NCBI GenBank assembly: GCA_963726135.1
Contig: CAVSBE010000001.1
Span: 310,001-374,000 of the forward strand
Direction of reading: 5' to 3'
Source: Bog-473 sp963726135
GTDB lineage: Bacteria > Actinomycetota > Acidimicrobiia > Acidimicrobiales > RAAP-2
DNA length: 64,000 nucleotides
The translations under genes were made by a program, and so were the position numbers. Under the pieces are notes generated by a model that was not told the DNA's origin, did no database searches, and worked only from the letters and a program-made list of their open reading frames with translations. Of the stretch, positions 62,779-64,000 are shown one piece after another; the first letter of the stretch is position 1, and each line of letters begins with the position of its first letter.

Positions 62779-63698
62779 AGATCGCAGTCGTCGGAACCGG
62801 CGCCATGGGCTCGGTGTACGCGAGCCTGCTCGCGAAGGCCGGCCACGAGGTGTGGGCCATCGACAGATGGCAGGAGCACATCGACACCATCGCCATCTCC
62901 GGGCTGACCGTCTCCGGCGCCAGCGGCAGCTTCGTCGTCGACACCCTCCACGTCGGTCGCTCACCTCACGACGCTGGACCCTGCGACGTCTGGATGATCG
63001 CGACCAAGGCGTCCGCCGTCGCCGAGGTGGCGGCGGAGATCGCGCCGTTGCTCGAGCCCGACAGTGTGGTCATGGCGTTCCAGAACGGTCTCGGTGCGGC
63101 CGAACGCGTCGCCCGCCACATCCCCGATGGGCACATCGTGATCGGGATTGCCGAGGGCTTCGGATCGTCGATACCCGAGCCTGGACACGTCCACCACGAG
63201 GGCATGCGGCTGATCCGGATCGGCGAGATGCACGGTGGCATGACGGATCGGGTCCGGCGTATCGAGCAGGTATTTCACGACGCCGGCTTCAAGGTCCGAG
63301 CCTTCGCCGACGTGTCCCTCATGGTCTGGGAGAAGTTCCTCTGCAACGTCACTCTCAGCGCTCCGTGCGCGGTCTTCGACGTCACAGTGGGCGAGCTGAT
63401 GTCGGATCCCGAGGCGTGGAGGGTCGCTCTCGGATGCACTGCTGAGGCCTACCGGCTCGGCGTCGCCACAGGGATCGAATTCTCCTTCGACGACCCGCTG
63501 CGGTACGTGACCGACTTCGCGGCCACGATTCCCAACGCCAGCCCGTCGATGCGCCTTGACCATCTCGCCCGACGGCCCTCGGAGATAGACGTCATCAACG
63601 GACAGGTCGTCGTGCTGAGCCGCGAGCACAACCTCGAGACGCCGTACAACGAGACTCTCTGTGCCATCGTGCGCCGCCGCGAGTCGCAGTTCACCTGA
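62775..63698 (+). CDS. panE: Ketopantoate reductase family oxidoreductase
   Basis: NADPH-dependent reductase of 307 residues, of the ApbA/PanE family that makes pantoate for coenzyme A. The nucleotide site is KIAVVGTGAMGSVYASLLAK, the catalytic Lys is in MVWEKFLCNVTLSA (about residue 180), and SMRLDHLARRPSEIDVINGQ is the conserved C-terminal segment. The start is TTG 62775 preceded by GCGGAGGG. The family also holds 2-hydroxyacid enzymes of other pathways, so the exact substrate is not certain. Confidence 0.82.
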   Translation: MKIAVVGTGAMGSVYASLLAKAGHEVWAIDRWQEHIDTIAISGLTVSGASGSFVVDTLHVGRSPHDAGPCDVWMIATKASAVAEVAAEIAPLLEPDSVVMAFQNGLGAAERVARHIPDGHIVIGIAEGFGSSIPEPGHVHHEGMRLIRIGEMHGGMTDRVRRIEQVFHDAGFKVRAFADVSLMVWEKFLCNVTLSAPCAVFDVTVGELMSDPEAWRVALGCTAEAYRLGVATGIEFSFDDPLRYVTDFAATIPNASPSMRLDHLARRPSEIDVINGQVVVLSREHNLETPYNETLCAIVRRRESQFT

Positions 63699-63823
63699 GG
63701 GGTGAACAACCCGGCCGAGCACCTGTGGGAAGAGGCGGCCTGCTACCAGGTGCGCACGCCACAATTGTCGGCACGACGTTCGGAGAGTGGCTCGGCTCGG
63801 TGTCGAGGAGGCACTGCAGCCGA

Positions 63824-63829
63824 TACCCT
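63824..63829 (+). promoter_or_regulatory. Possible -10 box of a leaderless gene
   Basis: TACCCT (TANNNT) ends 9 bp before the ATG at 63839, the same spacing as at 9965, and no ribosome site intervenes. Confidence 0.3.
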
Positions 63830-63838
63830 GGGCTTCCA

Positions 63839-64000
63839 ATGCCGGCTGGGCCACCTTTTGAGTTCGGCTCGTACGAGCATCTCGACGGGAGACCGAACGT
63901 CGTCGTCGACGGCTCGCCCGCCGAGGCGACGGTGTTGTGCTTGACCCACTGGCCTCACATTGAGAGCCCGGCCAGGTACCGCGCGGACTTGTCCGCCCAG
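63839..64000 (+). CDS. DUF6687-like protein (partial)
   Basis: The first 54 codons of a gene cut by the window edge: MPAGPPFEFGSYEHLDGRPN, then VVVDGSPAEATVLCLTHWPH. I recognise this opening as that of the DUF6687 family of actinobacteria, function unknown. No other reading frame here is plausible. Confidence 0.5.
   Translation, partial: MPAGPPFEFGSYEHLDGRPNVVVDGSPAEATVLCLTHWPHIESPARYRADLSAQ

Overview
The window is high-GC actinobacterial chromosome, most likely from the Acidimicrobiia or a near relative. The evidence is the gene order lysA-hom-thrC-rho-rpmE-prfA-prmC-Sua5-wecA-atp, which matches the classical actinobacterial (mycobacterial) order, together with GTGA/ATGA start-stop overlaps and what look like leaderless starts preceded by TANNNT boxes. 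The assignment below class level is inference.

Region 1 (1-24.3 kb, mostly minus strand) is conserved housekeeping DNA. It holds the F1Fo ATP synthase operon (atpZ-like, atpI, atpB, E, F, H, A, G and the start of atpD), a WecA/MraY-type phosphosugar transferase, glyA, rpiB, a degenerate Sua5/YrdC protein, prmC, prfA, rpmE, rho, thrC, hom and lysA. A 5-kb plus-strand block (9.97-14.93 kb: thiolase-like protein, MarR regulator, D-aminoacylase-type amidohydrolase, TauD/TfdA dioxygenase) splits this order between rpiB and the Sua5 gene. It is followed by a tandem array of 65-bp hairpin repeats. A tRNA-Arg(CCG) closes the conserved region, and its 3' end is duplicated immediately downstream.

Region 2 (24.3-50.3 kb) is accessory and partly decayed. 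It has secreted or surface proteins (a glycine-rich HYR protein, a phosphoesterase with Ig-like repeats, an alpha/beta hydrolase), small regulators and enzymes (LysR, cupin, SnoaL-like, SRPBCC, YihY, JmjC-like), an intact IS3-family element with a target duplication, a broken IS3 element, and two related IS110-family elements whose 5' non-coding ends look like bridge-RNA genes. It also has a fragment of a mobile-element helicase, a frameshifted DUF1918/histone-H1-like gene, and several other frameshifted genes. A 79-bp repeat occurs inverted at 35.1 and 50.0 kb.

Region 3 (50.3-64 kb) is a plus-strand run beginning with a tightly coupled carbohydrate cluster: GT4 glycosyltransferase, six-hairpin glycosidase-like protein, GH130-type protein, a 43-residue Lys-rich protein and a second GT4. 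A large FtsX-type permease and a VC0807-like membrane protein follow. Then come an ABC exporter pair with a perfect 19-bp palindrome upstream, a Thr-rich membrane protein on the minus strand, a frameshifted secreted protein, a PanE-type reductase and the start of a DUF6687-like gene.

The most interesting items are the paired IS110 bridge-RNA candidates with a compensatory base change, the selection-supported but out-of-frame Lys/Ala tail of the DUF1918 gene, the GT/GH130 cluster, the inverted 79-bp repeat with a flipped hairpin loop, and several operator-like palindromes. All calls are from reading the sequence; no database search was possible.
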